Assembly: GCF_004402015.1 (NCBI RefSeq)
Contig: NZ_SOPW01000003.1
Span: forward strand, 124,001 to 188,000
Direction of reading: 5' to 3'
Source of the DNA: Filobacillus milosensis
Lineage (GTDB): Bacteria > Bacillota > Bacilli > Bacillales > Alkalibacillaceae
Length of the DNA: 64,000 bases
Of this stretch, positions 17,539 to 27,292 are shown one piece after another. How positions within the stretch are numbered: position 1 is the first letter of the stretch; every line of letters begins with the position of its first letter. The position numbers and the translations under genes are program-made. A model generated the notes under the pieces. It saw nothing but the letters and a program-made list of their open reading frames with translations, was not told the origin of the DNA and did not search any database.

Positions 17539-18498
17539 ATGAAAAAAGTCGTTCTTTTAACAACAGGTGGAACAATTGCGAGTAAACCTAATGAAAATAG
17601 CGGTAAATTATCCTCAGGGGCAATGACAGGTGAGGAATTAGCAGCGCTATGTGATTTACCAAATGAAATTCAAATTATTGTGGATTCTGCTTTTCAAAAA
17701 CCTAGTGTTCACCTTAATTCACAAGATTGGATTTTATTAAAAGACAAAGTTAATAAATATTTTCAAGATGAAGAGGTTGATGGGGTTGTCATTACACACG
17801 GAACTGATACTTTAGAAGAAACATCTTACTTTTTAGATTTAACAGTGAATGATCACCGTCCAGTTGTTGTAACCGGCTCTCAACGATCCATTTCAGACCT
17901 TGGAAGTGATGTTTATATCAACCTTAGACATGCCATTTATAGTGCTTGTAGTGAAGAGTTATATAATTGTGGCACCGTAGTCGTATTTAATGAAAGAATA
18001 TTCTCTGCCAAGTATGTAAAAAAAGAACATGCTAGTAATATACAAGGTTTTAATGCTTTCGGATTTGGTTATCTTGGAATTATTGATAATGATCAGGTAC
18101 AAGTATTTCAAAGACCATTAAAAAGAGAGTACTTCTTAGTACAGGATTTTTTACCTCGAGTAGATATCGTAAAATGTTACACTGACGCCGATGGAGTAAT
18201 TTTAGATGCATTAAGACAGACCGATACACAAGGAATTATAATCGAAGGTGTGGGTCGTGGGCAAGTTCCACCTAATATGATGCCTGCAATCAAAAGGTGT
18301 TTAAATGACGGCATAGTAATTGTAATTACGACTGCATCTGAGGAAGGTGCTGTATATCCTACCTATGATTATGAAGGTAGTGCATATGATTTAATTAATC
18401 ATGGTGTTATTTTAGGTAGTGATTATGATAGTAAGAAAGCTAGGGTACGTCTTTCTACCATGCTTTCAAATAACCAAATAAGTGATTTTAAGTTTTAG
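17539..18498 (+). CDS. ansA: L-asparaginase
   Basis: A cytoplasmic type I-like asparaginase of 319 residues that hydrolyses asparagine to aspartate and ammonia. The two catalytic threonine motifs are TTGGTIAS near the N-terminus and HGTDTLEE around residue 90. There is no signal peptide. The start is ATG 17539; GTG 17530 in the same frame would overlap the end of ypdA. The gene follows ypdA without a gap and is probably cotranscribed. With gudB it forms an amino-acid breakdown group. A terminator follows. Confidence 0.92.
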   Translation: MKKVVLLTTGGTIASKPNENSGKLSSGAMTGEELAALCDLPNEIQIIVDSAFQKPSVHLNSQDWILLKDKVNKYFQDEEVDGVVITHGTDTLEETSYFLDLTVNDHRPVVVTGSQRSISDLGSDVYINLRHAIYSACSEELYNCGTVVVFNERIFSAKYVKKEHASNIQGFNAFGFGYLGIIDNDQVQVFQRPLKREYFLVQDFLPRVDIVKCYTDADGVILDALRQTDTQGIIIEGVGRGQVPPNMMPAIKRCLNDGIVIVITTASEEGAVYPTYDYEGSAYDLINHGVILGSDYDSKKARVRLSTMLSNNQISDFKF

Positions 18499-18527
18499 TC
18501 GACAGGATTCTGTCGGCTTTTTTTATT
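18498..18527 (+). terminator. Terminator of ypdA-ansA
   Basis: A short CGACAG/CTGTCG stem with a 4-nt loop is followed by a run of seven T residues. Confidence 0.8.
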
Positions 18528-18602
18528 TTTATAAGAATATTACCCATAAAAAAACAAAAGATAATAGAGCGTATATTGTTAGATGTCAGGAGGAATACAA
18601 CA

Positions 18603-19442
18603 TTGAGAAAAACTAAAGTCATTATGTTACTAACACTAGCTTTAATTTTGTCTTTTAGTACATTTACAAATAATCAAACAACAAACGCTTTTACAAATCA
18701 AGTCATTCAACAAGGGGCTGTTGGAGATGATGTGATCGAATTGCAATCACGGTTACAATATATCGGTTTTTATAACGGAGAAATCGATGGAGTTTTTGGG
18801 TGGGGAACCTATTGGGCAGTAAGAAATTTTCAATATGAATTTGGTCTTCCTATAGACGGACTTGTTGGGCAAAAAACAAAAGATATGCTAGTAAAAGCAT
18901 CAGAATACGACAAACAATGGATTAAAGAACAAATAAACCAAGGTAAAGAATTTAGCTACTATGGCGGGCAAAAGAGGCCTTACTCTGAAGCTAAACAACA
19001 ATCGGCTCAACAAGGACAAAATCAACAAGCACAGGAACAACAAAAGCAACCCGAACAACCAACAGCAACAAATGTTCCAAAAGGGTTTTCCCAAAATGAT
19101 ATTCAGCTAATGTCTCAAGCTGTTTATTCCGAAGCACGTGGTGAGCCTTATTCAGGGCAAGTAGCCATTGCTGCAGTCATATTAAACCGCATTGAAGATT
19201 CAACTTTTCCTGATTCAGCATCAGGTGTAATATTTGAGCCACTAGCATTTACAGCTGTAGCTGACGGTCAATTTTATATGGAACCAGACCAACAGTCACG
19301 AGAAGCTGTAATAGATGCAATCAATGGATGGGATCCTTCCGGTGGGGCGACGTATTATTTTAACCCGAATACGGCTACATCTGATTGGATATGGTCCAGA
19401 CCTCAAATTAAACGCATAGGCAAGCATATATTCTGTAAATAG
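18603..19442 (+). CDS. sleB: Spore cortex-lytic enzyme SleB
   Basis: SleB is a secreted lytic transglycosylase that degrades spore cortex peptidoglycan during germination. This 279-residue protein has a signal peptide, a peptidoglycan-binding domain (about 40-100, GDDVIELQSRLQYIGFYNGE), a glutamine-rich linker, and the catalytic SleB/CwlJ domain from about residue 160. The conserved start of that domain is AVYSEARGEPYSGQVAIAA, with the expected catalytic glutamate in SEARGE. TTG 18603 has AGGAGG 9 nt upstream, better than the upstream in-frame start at 18576. It is followed by ypeB, its partner. Confidence 0.94.
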   Translation: MRKTKVIMLLTLALILSFSTFTNNQTTNAFTNQVIQQGAVGDDVIELQSRLQYIGFYNGEIDGVFGWGTYWAVRNFQYEFGLPIDGLVGQKTKDMLVKASEYDKQWIKEQINQGKEFSYYGGQKRPYSEAKQQSAQQGQNQQAQEQQKQPEQPTATNVPKGFSQNDIQLMSQAVYSEARGEPYSGQVAIAAVILNRIEDSTFPDSASGVIFEPLAFTAVADGQFYMEPDQQSREAVIDAINGWDPSGGATYYFNPNTATSDWIWSRPQIKRIGKHIFCK

Positions 19443-19457
19443 ATTGGAGGATTTAAT

Positions 19458-20801
19458 GTGATACGTTGGATATTATATATAGTTTTGCTTATTGGTTTTA
19501 TTGGATCCGTCATTTATGGATATCAAGAACACCAAGAAAAAAATGCGATTCTCATACAGGCAGAGAATAATTATCAACGTGCTTTTCACGATTTAACTTA
19601 TCGTGTTGATTTATTAAATGACAAAATAAGTACAGTGATGGCCATGAATACACCAGAAAATCTCTCGCCTCAGCTGACGGAGATTTGGAAGATTTCTTCA
19701 GAAGCACAGGCTGATGTTGGACAGTTGCCGTTAACTTTATTACCATTTAATAAAACTGAAGAATTCTTAACTAACTTAGGAGAATTCTCATATCGAGTGG
19801 CAGTTCGAGACTTAGATGAAAAACCGTTGAATGAAAAAGAAATGGAATTACTATCACAGCTTCATCAAAATTCTAATGAAATTAAAAATGAGTTACGTAC
19901 CGTTCAACATCAAGTTCTTAACAAAGGGTTAAGATGGATGGATGTTGAAGTAGCACTAGCGACAAATGAGCCTAGTGATAATACAATTATCGATGGTTTA
20001 AAAACGATTGAAAAAAACTCAGAAGAATTCAATTCAACTGATAATGAAGGTGTATTTACCTTAAACAACAAGTCTGAAAATGAACAAATTAAATTGACAG
20101 GCAGAGAATATAATGAGTCTGAAGTTGAAGAAATAGTCAGGAAACAATTTGAGCTTGATCAAAATGTTGAATTACAAGTAACAGAAACAGGTGAAGGATC
20201 AAATATTTCAATGTATAATGTTTCTTTTGAAACAGGAGAGCTTCACGGTTATGCAGAAGTTACAAAGCAAGGAGCAAATATGATTTCATATATGCTTACA
20301 AGAGAAATTGGAGATAGCCAAATTAGCTTAAATAAAGGCATGAAACAAGCTCAAGAATTATTAGAAGGATTAGGTTATGAGCAAGTTGAAATGGTCGAAA
20401 GTTCTCAATATGAACGCGTAGGTGTATTTCGTTTTGTCAGGGTAGAAGATGATGTTTATTATTACCCGGATAGTCTCCAGGTCAAAGTTGCATTAGATAA
20501 CGGAGATATAGTCGGCTTAAGCGCAAGAGATTACATTATAAACACAACTGCGAGAGAAGATGTTAATTTTGAAGATAATTTATCTGTCGAAGAAGCAAAA
20601 GAATATGTTAATCCCAACATAAAGATCCTGGATACAAGAAAGGCTGTTATACAAAATGATCTAGGTGACGAAGTATTATGTTATGAATTGATTGGTACAT
20701 TAAACGATCAAACTTACCGTGTTTATATAAATGTGAATGATGGTTTTGAAGAAAAAGTAGAAAAACTACAACAATCAGAGCAGCTGTACGGTGTGGATTA
20801 A
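19458..20801 (+). CDS. ypeB: Germination protein YpeB
   Basis: A 447-residue protein needed with SleB for cortex hydrolysis; in Bacillus each protein depends on the other for stability in the spore. It has an N-terminal transmembrane or signal helix (about 3-20), a helical N-terminal region, and repeated PepSY-like modules in the C-terminal half. The segments VSFETGELHGYAEVTKQG and MLTREIGDSQISLNKGMKQ fall in one of these. GTG 19458 follows GGAGG by 7 nt, 15 nt after sleB. The two genes form a bicistronic operon closed by a terminator. Confidence 0.93.
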   Translation: MIRWILYIVLLIGFIGSVIYGYQEHQEKNAILIQAENNYQRAFHDLTYRVDLLNDKISTVMAMNTPENLSPQLTEIWKISSEAQADVGQLPLTLLPFNKTEEFLTNLGEFSYRVAVRDLDEKPLNEKEMELLSQLHQNSNEIKNELRTVQHQVLNKGLRWMDVEVALATNEPSDNTIIDGLKTIEKNSEEFNSTDNEGVFTLNNKSENEQIKLTGREYNESEVEEIVRKQFELDQNVELQVTETGEGSNISMYNVSFETGELHGYAEVTKQGANMISYMLTREIGDSQISLNKGMKQAQELLEGLGYEQVEMVESSQYERVGVFRFVRVEDDVYYYPDSLQVKVALDNGDIVGLSARDYIINTTAREDVNFEDNLSVEEAKEYVNPNIKILDTRKAVIQNDLGDEVLCYELIGTLNDQTYRVYINVNDGFEEKVEKLQQSEQLYGVD

Positions 20802-20808
20802 TTCAGGT

Positions 20809-20852
20809 TGAAAAAGGGAAAGGCGAATTAAGTCTTTTCCTTTTTCATTTTT
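20809..20852 (+). terminator. Terminator of sleB-ypeB
   Basis: A 13-bp stem with one mismatch (GAAAAAGGGAAAG against CTTTTCCTTTTTC) is followed by a run of eight T residues. Confidence 0.85.
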
Positions 20853-20896
20853 TTTGACATAATATAAGTAATTGAAACCGCACAGGGGATGTTAAG

Positions 20897-21565
20897 ATGT
20901 TAAAAGTAGGGATGAAACTAACTATTGAAACGTTTAAAAATGGTGAAGTTGAAGACCGTTTCCAATGTAAAGTTGCTGAAATGACGAAAAATAATATTTA
21001 TATAGACTACCCTATAAATGAAAGAACTGGGCGCACGGCCTTGTTTATGGATGGTTCAGAATTTAAAGTGTCTTATGTGGCTGATGACGGAAATGTTTAT
21101 GTTTTCTCATCAGAAATTGTTGGGCGTAAAAAAATTAAAATACCTGTTTTAGCAATCAGAGTACCGCTAAAAAGTGAAGTCAGGAAAATACAACGCAGAC
21201 AATATGTCAGAGTTGATGTGTCATTAGACGTAGCCATTCATCCAGTTGATGATGAAAAACCGTCATTAATCACACGCACAGTCGACATAAGCGGTGGAGG
21301 AATAGCGGTTATTGGTTCTGGACTTGAAAAAGGGTATCAATCTGGAGATATTATGAAATTGACAATCGTTTTACCTTTTCAATCAAATGATTATAACTTC
21401 TTTACATCTGATGCAGAAGTTATACGATGTATTGCTGGTACAGATGCATCATCACCTAAAATTACATACAAATTTGTTAACGTAGATGAAAAACAACGAG
21501 AGAAAATAATAAAGTATTGTTTTGAAAAACAACTAGAAAAACGCAGAAAAGTTCTAAACAAGTAA
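20897..21565 (+). CDS. ypfA: Cyclic-di-GMP receptor / flagellar brake YpfA (MotI)
   Basis: A 222-residue PilZ-domain protein. The N-terminal YcgR-type domain covers about 1-90. The PilZ domain has the c-di-GMP binding motif RRQYVR at 100-105 and DISGGG at 130-135. In B. subtilis the protein (also DgrA or MotI) slows the flagellar motor when c-di-GMP is bound. The chemotaxis gene cheR at 34 kb agrees with a motile organism. The start at 20897 has a GGGG-type site. It lies between ypeB and cmk, as in B. subtilis. Confidence 0.9.
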   Translation: MLKVGMKLTIETFKNGEVEDRFQCKVAEMTKNNIYIDYPINERTGRTALFMDGSEFKVSYVADDGNVYVFSSEIVGRKKIKIPVLAIRVPLKSEVRKIQRRQYVRVDVSLDVAIHPVDDEKPSLITRTVDISGGGIAVIGSGLEKGYQSGDIMKLTIVLPFQSNDYNFFTSDAEVIRCIAGTDASSPKITYKFVNVDEKQREKIIKYCFEKQLEKRRKVLNK

Positions 21566-21588
21566 ACTTCCAGGAGGATCTATAGACC

Positions 21589-22245
21589 ATGAAAATTGCT
21601 ATCGACGGACCAGCGGCTGCAGGAAAAAGTACAGTTGCAAAGATTATTGCTAAAAAATTAGGGTATGTATATATAGATACAGGTGCAATGTACCGAGCCC
21701 TTACATTTGAAGCCCTAGAAACAAATACAAATGTTGAAGATGAACAATCATTATCGGATTTAGCAGATCAAATAAAAATCACCTTTGAAAATAAAGAACA
21801 TGGACAAGATGTTTTCATTAATAATCGTAATGTTACCAATGAAATTCGTGACCATGATGTTACTAGCCAAGTGTCATTCATTGCAAAACATGAACGTGTT
21901 CGTGAGAAACTAGTGGAAATGCAACGCCAACTTTCTGAAAGCGGTAATGTTGTTATGGATGGAAGAGATATAGGAACATTTGTATTACCAGAGGCTGAGG
22001 TGAAAGTTTTTCTTGTTGCATCAGTGGAAGAGAGGGCAGAACGACGCCATAAAGAAAATCTCGAAAAAGGATTTGAGTCAGATTTAGAACAATTAAAAGA
22101 AGAAATTCGTCAAAGAGATAAAATTGATTCAGAAAGAGAGATTGCACCTTTAGTCAAAGCAGATGATGCTATAGAAATTGATACGACGAATAAAAGTATT
22201 GAAGAAGTAGCCGAGAATATTCTATCTCTTGTAAAAAATCCATAA
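21589..22245 (+). CDS. cmk: Cytidylate kinase
   Basis: A 218-residue kinase that phosphorylates CMP and dCMP to their diphosphates. The P-loop GPAAAGKST lies at residues 6-14. The segment [10 protein letters not shown] and the nucleotide-binding [13 protein letters not shown] are family signatures. A GGAGG site precedes ATG 21589. The following acyltransferase gene begins 11 nt downstream, so the two are cotranscribed. The cmk-plsC-ypfD order is common in Firmicutes. Confidence 0.96.
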   Translation: MKIAIDGPAAAGKSTVAKIIAKKLGYVYIDTGAMYRALTFEALETNTNVEDEQSLSDLADQIKITFENKEHGQDVFINNRNVTNEIRDHDVTSQVSFIAKHERVREKLVEMQRQLSESGNVVMDGRDIGTFVLPEAEVKVFLVASVEERAERRHKENLEKGFESDLEQLKEEIRQRDKIDSEREIAPLVKADDAIEIDTTNKSIEEVAENILSLVKNP

Positions 22246-22256
22246 GGAGCCAGGAA

Positions 22257-22835
22257 ATGCTATATCATATTGCGAGAACACTTGTTAAAATTGTTTTTAA
22301 ATTTATTTTCAAAATCGAAATTATAGGGCGAGAAAATATTCCGAAAAAGGGCCCAGTTATTATTTGTTCTAATCACATCTCAAATTTTGACCCACCAGTT
22401 GTTGGAATTACAAGTCCTCGTACAGTCCATTTTATGGCGAAAGAGGAGTTATTCCAAAAAAAATGGTTAGGCAAATTATTAATAGGAATAAATGCATTTC
22501 CTGTAAAACGAGGTATGCGAGACAGGAATGCTTTGAGAACTGGATTGAAATTATTATCTGATGGACATACAATAGGTCTTTTTCCCGAAGGAACACGTAG
22601 TAAAAATGGTGAAGTAAAAAAAGGTTTAGCTGGTGCTGGTTTTTTTGCTATGCGATCCGATGCAACCGTCATACCTTGTGCTATAATTGGTTCATATAAA
22701 AAATTTTCTAAGTTAAAAGTTGTTTATGGCAGCCCGATTAACTTTAACTCATTAGAAAAAGAGAAGCCAAGTGCTCAAGAAGTGACGGATGAAATTATGG
22801 AGAATATTAAGTCTTTATTAGATGAACATCGCTAA
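22257..22835 (+). CDS. plsC: 1-acyl-sn-glycerol-3-phosphate acyltransferase
   Basis: A 192-residue membrane-associated acyltransferase that makes phosphatidic acid from lysophosphatidic acid. The catalytic motif NHISNFDPP (NHxxxxD type) and the substrate-binding motif FPEGTRSKNG are present in the right order. A hydrophobic N-terminus (LYHIARTLVKIVFKFIF) may attach it to the membrane. The start has an AAGGAG site overlapping the end of cmk. The length is normal for the short bacterial PlsC type. Confidence 0.92.
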   Translation: MLYHIARTLVKIVFKFIFKIEIIGRENIPKKGPVIICSNHISNFDPPVVGITSPRTVHFMAKEELFQKKWLGKLLIGINAFPVKRGMRDRNALRTGLKLLSDGHTIGLFPEGTRSKNGEVKKGLAGAGFFAMRSDATVIPCAIIGSYKKFSKLKVVYGSPINFNSLEKEKPSAQEVTDEIMENIKSLLDEHR

Positions 22836-22934
22836 TTCATGTTATTATGAAAATATTAGAAACTCTGAAAACTAAAAAACACTTAAATATGTTTTAGATG
22901 TTGTTCTTAGTAAGAAGTTGAAGGAGGAAATATG

Positions 22935-24080
22935 ATGAGCGAGCGTCAAGAAAATCAAGTTGAACAAACGTTAGAAATAGGTCAAGAAGTATCAGGTAAA
23001 GTTTTGAAATTAGAAGATAAGCAAGTAGTTGTAGATATCGGTGAAAAATATGATGGTATTATCCCTATCTCCGAATTATCTCATCTACATGTAGAACATA
23101 CCAACGAAGTATTATCTGAAGGCGAAGAAGTACAATTATTAGTCATAAAAGTTGAAGATGAAGCCATCATTCTTTCTAGAAAGCAATTAACTCAAAAATT
23201 AGCTTGGGATAACCTTCAAGAAAATTTTGATTCAGACAAAGTCTTTGAGGCTAATGTTATGGACGTAGTAAATGGTGGATTAGTCATGGATGCAGGTTTA
23301 AGAGCATTCATGCCAGCTTCACAAGTCGAAGCATTTTATGTCGAAGATTTTGAGTCATACAAAGGACAAACTTTGCAAGTTAAAGTTATTGAAATGGATG
23401 AAGCTAAAAATCGAGTTATTTTATCACATCGCGCTGTTGTTGAAGATGAACAAAAGGCTAAAAGAAAAGACACATTGCAAGCGCTTGAAGTAGGAGAAAT
23501 AGTCGAAGGTAAAGTTCAACGTATCACTAATTTTGGTGCTTTTGTTGATTTAGGTGGCGTTGATGGTCTAATCCATATCTCTCAATTATCTCATGATCAT
23601 GTTGAGAAAGCTGAGGATGTTGTTAGTGAAGGGGACAGCATTAAAGTAAAAGTGTTGTCAGTTGATCGCGATACAGAACGTATTGCCTTATCATTAAAAG
23701 ATACTCAACCTGGACCTTGGTCAGGAATCGATAAGGAGATTGAAACCGGAGACGTCGTTCAAGGCGATGTTAAAAGATTAGTTAATTTTGGTGCGTTTAT
23801 TGAAGTTAAACCAGGTGTTGAAGGGTTAGTTCATATTTCACAAATATCAAAAGAACATATTGGAAACCCACATGAAGTACTAGAAGAAGGGGAAACAGTT
23901 AAAGTAAAAGTTCTGGATATAAATGAAGAGAAAAAACGTATTTCTCTAAGCATAAAGGAAGCTCAAGAAGAACAAGATAATGTTGAATTACAAAAATATA
24001 AAAAAGACGAAGAAGATAATGGTTTTCAATTAGGAGACCTTATCGGTGACCGTTTAAAAGATCTAAATAACAAATCATAA
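22935..24080 (+). CDS. ypfD: S1-domain RNA-binding protein YpfD (RpsA-like)
   Basis: A 381-residue protein built from four S1 domains (roughly 10-75, 95-165, 185-255 and 270-340), ending in a charged tail. The third and fourth repeats contain the typical [20 protein letters not shown] and [19 protein letters not shown] patterns. Related proteins are called ribosomal protein S1 homologs, but in Bacillus YpfD is shorter than E. coli S1 and its ribosomal role is uncertain. ATG 22935 lies 7 nt after AAGGAGG; ATG 22932 is also possible. A hairpin and a terminator follow. Confidence 0.92.
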   Translation: MSERQENQVEQTLEIGQEVSGKVLKLEDKQVVVDIGEKYDGIIPISELSHLHVEHTNEVLSEGEEVQLLVIKVEDEAIILSRKQLTQKLAWDNLQENFDSDKVFEANVMDVVNGGLVMDAGLRAFMPASQVEAFYVEDFESYKGQTLQVKVIEMDEAKNRVILSHRAVVEDEQKAKRKDTLQALEVGEIVEGKVQRITNFGAFVDLGGVDGLIHISQLSHDHVEKAEDVVSEGDSIKVKVLSVDRDTERIALSLKDTQPGPWSGIDKEIETGDVVQGDVKRLVNFGAFIEVKPGVEGLVHISQISKEHIGNPHEVLEEGETVKVKVLDINEEKKRISLSIKEAQEEQDNVELQKYKKDEEDNGFQLGDLIGDRLKDLNNKS

Positions 24081-24101
24081 TGATTAAACGGATCAGCTTA
24101 C

Positions 24102-24141
24102 CAAACTATTCTTAAGTCTAATGCTGGTGAATAATAGTTTG
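24102..24141 (+). other. Unexplained hairpin between ypfD and its terminator
   Basis: Arms CAAACTATT (24102-24110) and AATAGTTTG (24133-24141) pair perfectly around a 22-nt loop. There is no T tail. It lies 21 bases after the ypfD stop and 31 bases before the real terminator, so it would sit in the 3' untranslated region of ypfD mRNA. Its function is unknown. Confidence 0.5.
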
Positions 24142-24172
24142 TGTAAAATTATTTCAGCCGCTGAGTTCCGTC

Positions 24173-24203
24173 AAAAAAAGTGGCGTAATGCCACTTTTTT
24201 ATT
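24173..24203 (+). terminator. Terminator of cmk-plsC-ypfD
   Basis: GTGGC/GCCAC pairs around a 5-nt loop, extended by A-run/T-run pairing and ending in six T residues. Confidence 0.9.
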
Positions 24204-24310
24204 TTGAATCATTATAGAATTAAATTTGAATATAACCAAAGTATATTAATAAAGAGACAATGTAAAATTTTTACTGATATTATATACAAAATGTTAAAAA
24301 GAATATTTTT

Positions 24311-24466
24311 GCGAAAAGCGTAAGGCGGCGACTCCTGTGGGAACAGCACGAGCTGAAAATCACGCAAAACGAACGAGAGTGAGTTTTGGGAAGTTGAAGC
24401 CGTGCCCACGGAAAGCGTCCGCTTGCAGCGATTCGCAGAATCTACAACAAACTTTACAAAGTTAAG
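24311..24466 (+). repeat. Dispersed stem-loop repeat, copy 1
   Basis: A GC-richer block in an AT-rich gap upstream of der. It shows nested imperfect inverted repeats: GGCGGCGACTCC against GGAAAGCGTCCGCT, GTGGG against CCCAC, GCACG against CGTGC, and an inner CAAAAC against GTTTTG. Copy 2 at 52797-53004 is largely identical outside an insertion. It has no plausible gene; the minus-strand open frame across it is a by-product. Elements of this look are common in Bacillaceae intergenic regions. The exact ends are uncertain. The rest of the 24204-24501 gap holds only AT-rich sequence and the der ribosome binding site. Confidence 0.85.
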
Positions 24467-24501
24467 AAAAAGCATTATTAGCAATGAAGGAATGAAAACA
24501 T

Positions 24502-25812
24502 ATGAGAAAATCAGTCGTAGCCATTGTAGGGCGTCCAAATGTAGGAAAATCAACAATCTTTAACCGATTAGTTGGAGAACGTATATCTATTGTTGAAGAT
24601 ACACCAGGTGTTACTCGAGACAGAATATATGCTGAATCTGAGTGGTTACACACTAACTTCAATTTAATCGATACTGGTGGTATTGATATTAGTGATGAGC
24701 CATTAATTGTACAAGTACGTGAACAAGCTGAAGTAGCCATAGAAGAAGCTGATGTAATTATTTTTCTTGCAAATGGTCGTGAAGGCATAACTGCTGCTGA
24801 CGAAGAAGTAGCAAAAATATTATATAAATCCAACAAACCTGTCGTATTAGCTGTAAATAAAATTGATAACTATGAAATGCAAGATTTATTGTATGAATTC
24901 TATTCGCTTGGCTTCGGTCAGCCATTTCCGATATCAGGTACCCATGGTTTAGGATTAGGGGATTTATTAGATGAAGTGATAAAACACTTCCCTGAGCAAG
25001 ATGAAATTGAAGAAGACGATGATCGAATTTACTTCTCTCTAATTGGTCGTCCAAATGTAGGAAAATCATCTTTAGTGAACTCGCTATTAGGTGAGGAACG
25101 TGTAATTGTAAGTAATATTGCAGGTACTACAAAAGATGCGATTGATACTAATTTTACAAAAGATGATCGAGATTTTACGATAATTGACACTGCAGGTATG
25201 CGTAAGCGTGGAAAAATTTATGAATCTACAGAGAAATACAGTGTGTTACGTGCTCTCAAAGCAATTGAGCGCTCTGATGTTGTTTTAGTAGTAATTGATG
25301 CTGATACAGGAATTATTGAGCAGGATAAAAAGATTGCCGGCTATGCACATGATGCCGGAAAAGCAATTGTAATTGTGGTCAATAAATGGGATGCTGTAGA
25401 GAAATCTCAAGATACAATGAAAGAATTTGAAGATGAAGTACGTCAGCAATTTCAGTTCTTATCCTATGCACCAATAGTATTTTTGTCTGCTAAAACTAAG
25501 AAGAGAATTCACACGTTACTGCCAATGGTTGTTGAAGTTAGTGAAAACCATTCAAAACGTGTTCGAACCAATTTATTAAATGAAGTAATAGAAGACGCTT
25601 TAGCTATAAATCCTACTCCGTCCATAAAAGGACAAAAACTAAAGATATTATATACCACTCAGGTTGCAACAAAACCACCGACTTTCGTTGTGTTTGTTAA
25701 TGACCCTGAGTTAATGCACTTCACTTATGAAAGATTTTTAGAGAACCGAATTAGAGAAGCATTCGGATTTGTTGGTACACCAATTAAAATATATGCTCGA
25801 CAACGCAAATAA
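24502..25812 (+). CDS. der: Ribosome-associated GTPase Der (EngA)
   Basis: A 436-residue essential GTPase with two consecutive G domains, required for assembly of the 50S ribosomal subunit. The first P-loop is [14 protein letters not shown] near residue 9 and the second is [14 protein letters not shown] near residue 180. Each has a DT[AP]G switch and an NK.D guanine motif (NKID and NKWD). A KH-like domain forms the last 85 residues. GAAGGA precedes ATG 24502. It is followed by gpsA, as in B. subtilis. Confidence 0.96.
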   Translation: MRKSVVAIVGRPNVGKSTIFNRLVGERISIVEDTPGVTRDRIYAESEWLHTNFNLIDTGGIDISDEPLIVQVREQAEVAIEEADVIIFLANGREGITAADEEVAKILYKSNKPVVLAVNKIDNYEMQDLLYEFYSLGFGQPFPISGTHGLGLGDLLDEVIKHFPEQDEIEEDDDRIYFSLIGRPNVGKSSLVNSLLGEERVIVSNIAGTTKDAIDTNFTKDDRDFTIIDTAGMRKRGKIYESTEKYSVLRALKAIERSDVVLVVIDADTGIIEQDKKIAGYAHDAGKAIVIVVNKWDAVEKSQDTMKEFEDEVRQQFQFLSYAPIVFLSAKTKKRIHTLLPMVVEVSENHSKRVRTNLLNEVIEDALAINPTPSIKGQKLKILYTTQVATKPPTFVVFVNDPELMHFTYERFLENRIREAFGFVGTPIKIYARQRK

Positions 25813-25828
25813 TATTTGAGGTGAGATG

Positions 25829-26851
25829 ATGAAAAAGATCGCAGTAATAGGAGCTGGAAGTTGGGGAACAGCTCTTTCCATCGTGCTTGCTGATAATCAG
25901 CATGAGGTTCGACTTTGGTCGCACCGAGAGGAACAAGCTCAAGAAATTAATGAACATAAAACCAACAAAAAATATATTCCTGACATTTCTTTACCTAATA
26001 ATCTAAAAGGCTACTCTGACCTGCAGCATGCTGTTGAAGATGCTGAGGCCATTTTATTAGTTGTACCTACTAAAGCTGTACGTGAAGTATGTCGGAGTAT
26101 GAGACCATTTATTAAAAATGACCAAACCACCATTCATGCTTCAAAAGGAATTGAACCAGAAACACATAAACGTATTTCTGAAATGATTGAAGACGAATTA
26201 GGCGACCATGTCCGAGAACATATAGTTGTTTTATCTGGTCCAAGTCATGCTGAAGAGGTTGCTCTTAGACAACCTACAACGGTAACTGTTTCTTCGTATA
26301 ATATAAAAGCAGCTGAAATCGCTCAAGATCTATTCATGAATGAGAATTTTAGAGTGTACACAAATGAAGATGTAGTTGGCGTTGAAATCGGTGGGGCATT
26401 AAAAAATATAATAGCCTTAGGAGCAGGTATTTCTGATGGGTTAGGGTATGGAGATAATGCTAAATCTGCATTAATTACTCGTGGTCTAGCAGAAATTGCT
26501 CGTTTAGGAACTAAATTAGATGCTAATCCATTAACTTTTGCTGGCTTGACAGGTGTAGGTGATTTAATCGTTACTTGTACGAGTAAACACAGCCGAAATT
26601 GGCGAGCAGGTAATATGTTAGGTAAAGGTTACGTTTTACAAGATGTTTTAGATCAGATGGGCATGGTGGTGGAAGGTGTAAGAACCACTAAAGCAACCTA
26701 CCAAATATCTCAAAAGTTAGATATAGATATGCCGATAACTGAAGGATTATACGAGTTATTATTCCATGAAAAAGAGCCTAAAAAAGTTGTAGACGATTTA
26801 ATGAATAGAGGCAAAACAAAAGAGCTGGAAGATTTATCATCTTTTTTGTAA
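25829..26851 (+). CDS. gpsA: NAD(P)-dependent glycerol-3-phosphate dehydrogenase
   Basis: A 340-residue cytoplasmic enzyme that reduces dihydroxyacetone phosphate to sn-glycerol 3-phosphate for phospholipids. The N-terminal dinucleotide fold has GAGSWGTALS. The catalytic lysine region is VEIGGALKNIIALGAGISDGL, with the Lys before Asn-Ile, and a further conserved segment is TGVGDLIVTC. GAGGTG (25817-25822) serves ATG 25829, with ATG 25826 as the alternative. It lies 13-16 nt after der and is probably cotranscribed with it. Confidence 0.95.
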   Translation: MKKIAVIGAGSWGTALSIVLADNQHEVRLWSHREEQAQEINEHKTNKKYIPDISLPNNLKGYSDLQHAVEDAEAILLVVPTKAVREVCRSMRPFIKNDQTTIHASKGIEPETHKRISEMIEDELGDHVREHIVVLSGPSHAEEVALRQPTTVTVSSYNIKAAEIAQDLFMNENFRVYTNEDVVGVEIGGALKNIIALGAGISDGLGYGDNAKSALITRGLAEIARLGTKLDANPLTFAGLTGVGDLIVTCTSKHSRNWRAGNMLGKGYVLQDVLDQMGMVVEGVRTTKATYQISQKLDIDMPITEGLYELLFHEKEPKKVVDDLMNRGKTKELEDLSSFL

Positions 26852-26871
26852 AATAGTCCATAAACACACAC

Positions 26872-26899
26872 AACAGCTATCTCCTGGTTGCATATAGTA
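26872..26899 (+). promoter_or_regulatory. SigK-type promoter of spoVIF
   Basis: CATATAGTA at 26891-26899, preceded by G, fits the SigK -10 consensus CATANNNTA exactly. An AACA at 26872-26875 lies 15 bases upstream and fits the short AC-type -35. The predicted start is about 25 bases before the gene. SigK acts in the late mother cell, in line with the gene's role. Confidence 0.6.
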
Positions 26900-26930
26900 T
26901 TACGAATGCAACTTTAGGAGGGAGCACAAA

Positions 26931-27194
26931 ATGAGTCAAGATTTCCAACAATCTGCTTTTGACCATTTGAAAAAGAAGGCGAACATTTCGCCACAAGAAA
27001 TCATGCAAGTTGCTCAGTCAATGCAGCATGCTAATTTTTCAGATGAAAAAACAGTACGAAATTTAGTTCGTCAACTTGCTCGAATGGCCAATAAGCCTTT
27101 AAGTCAACAAAAAGAGGACCGTATTGTAGAAATGATTACAAAGAAGGGTCATCAATTAGATTACAACGCTTTACAACAATTATTTAAAAAATAG
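26931..27194 (+). CDS. spoVIF: Stage VI sporulation protein F
   Basis: An 87-residue helical, highly charged protein of the SpoVIF family, which in B. subtilis (YjcC) is a mother-cell protein involved in spore coat assembly and resistance. The conserved part runs through DEKTVRNLVRQLARMANKPL and ends EMITKKGHQLDYNALQQLF. It has no signal peptide or transmembrane helix. AGGAGG precedes ATG 26931. A SigK-like promoter lies directly upstream and a terminator downstream, so it appears to be a monocistronic late sporulation gene. Confidence 0.88.
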   Translation: MSQDFQQSAFDHLKKKANISPQEIMQVAQSMQHANFSDEKTVRNLVRQLARMANKPLSQQKEDRIVEMITKKGHQLDYNALQQLFKK

Positions 27195-27292
27195 TGTAAG
27201 GAATAGGCAAGAGAAGTTTCAAGTTAAACAATTAGACATACTATAAACTGCACCAGTCAATATGAGCTGCTTTGTCATGAGGAATTAGTCAT

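Noticed and set aside
24212-24556. Open frame of 114 codons on the minus strand across repeat copy 1
   Set aside because: It exists because of the GC-richer repeat. A similar frame at 52789-53007 shares its residues only where the repeat is shared, it has no ribosome binding site and it runs into der.
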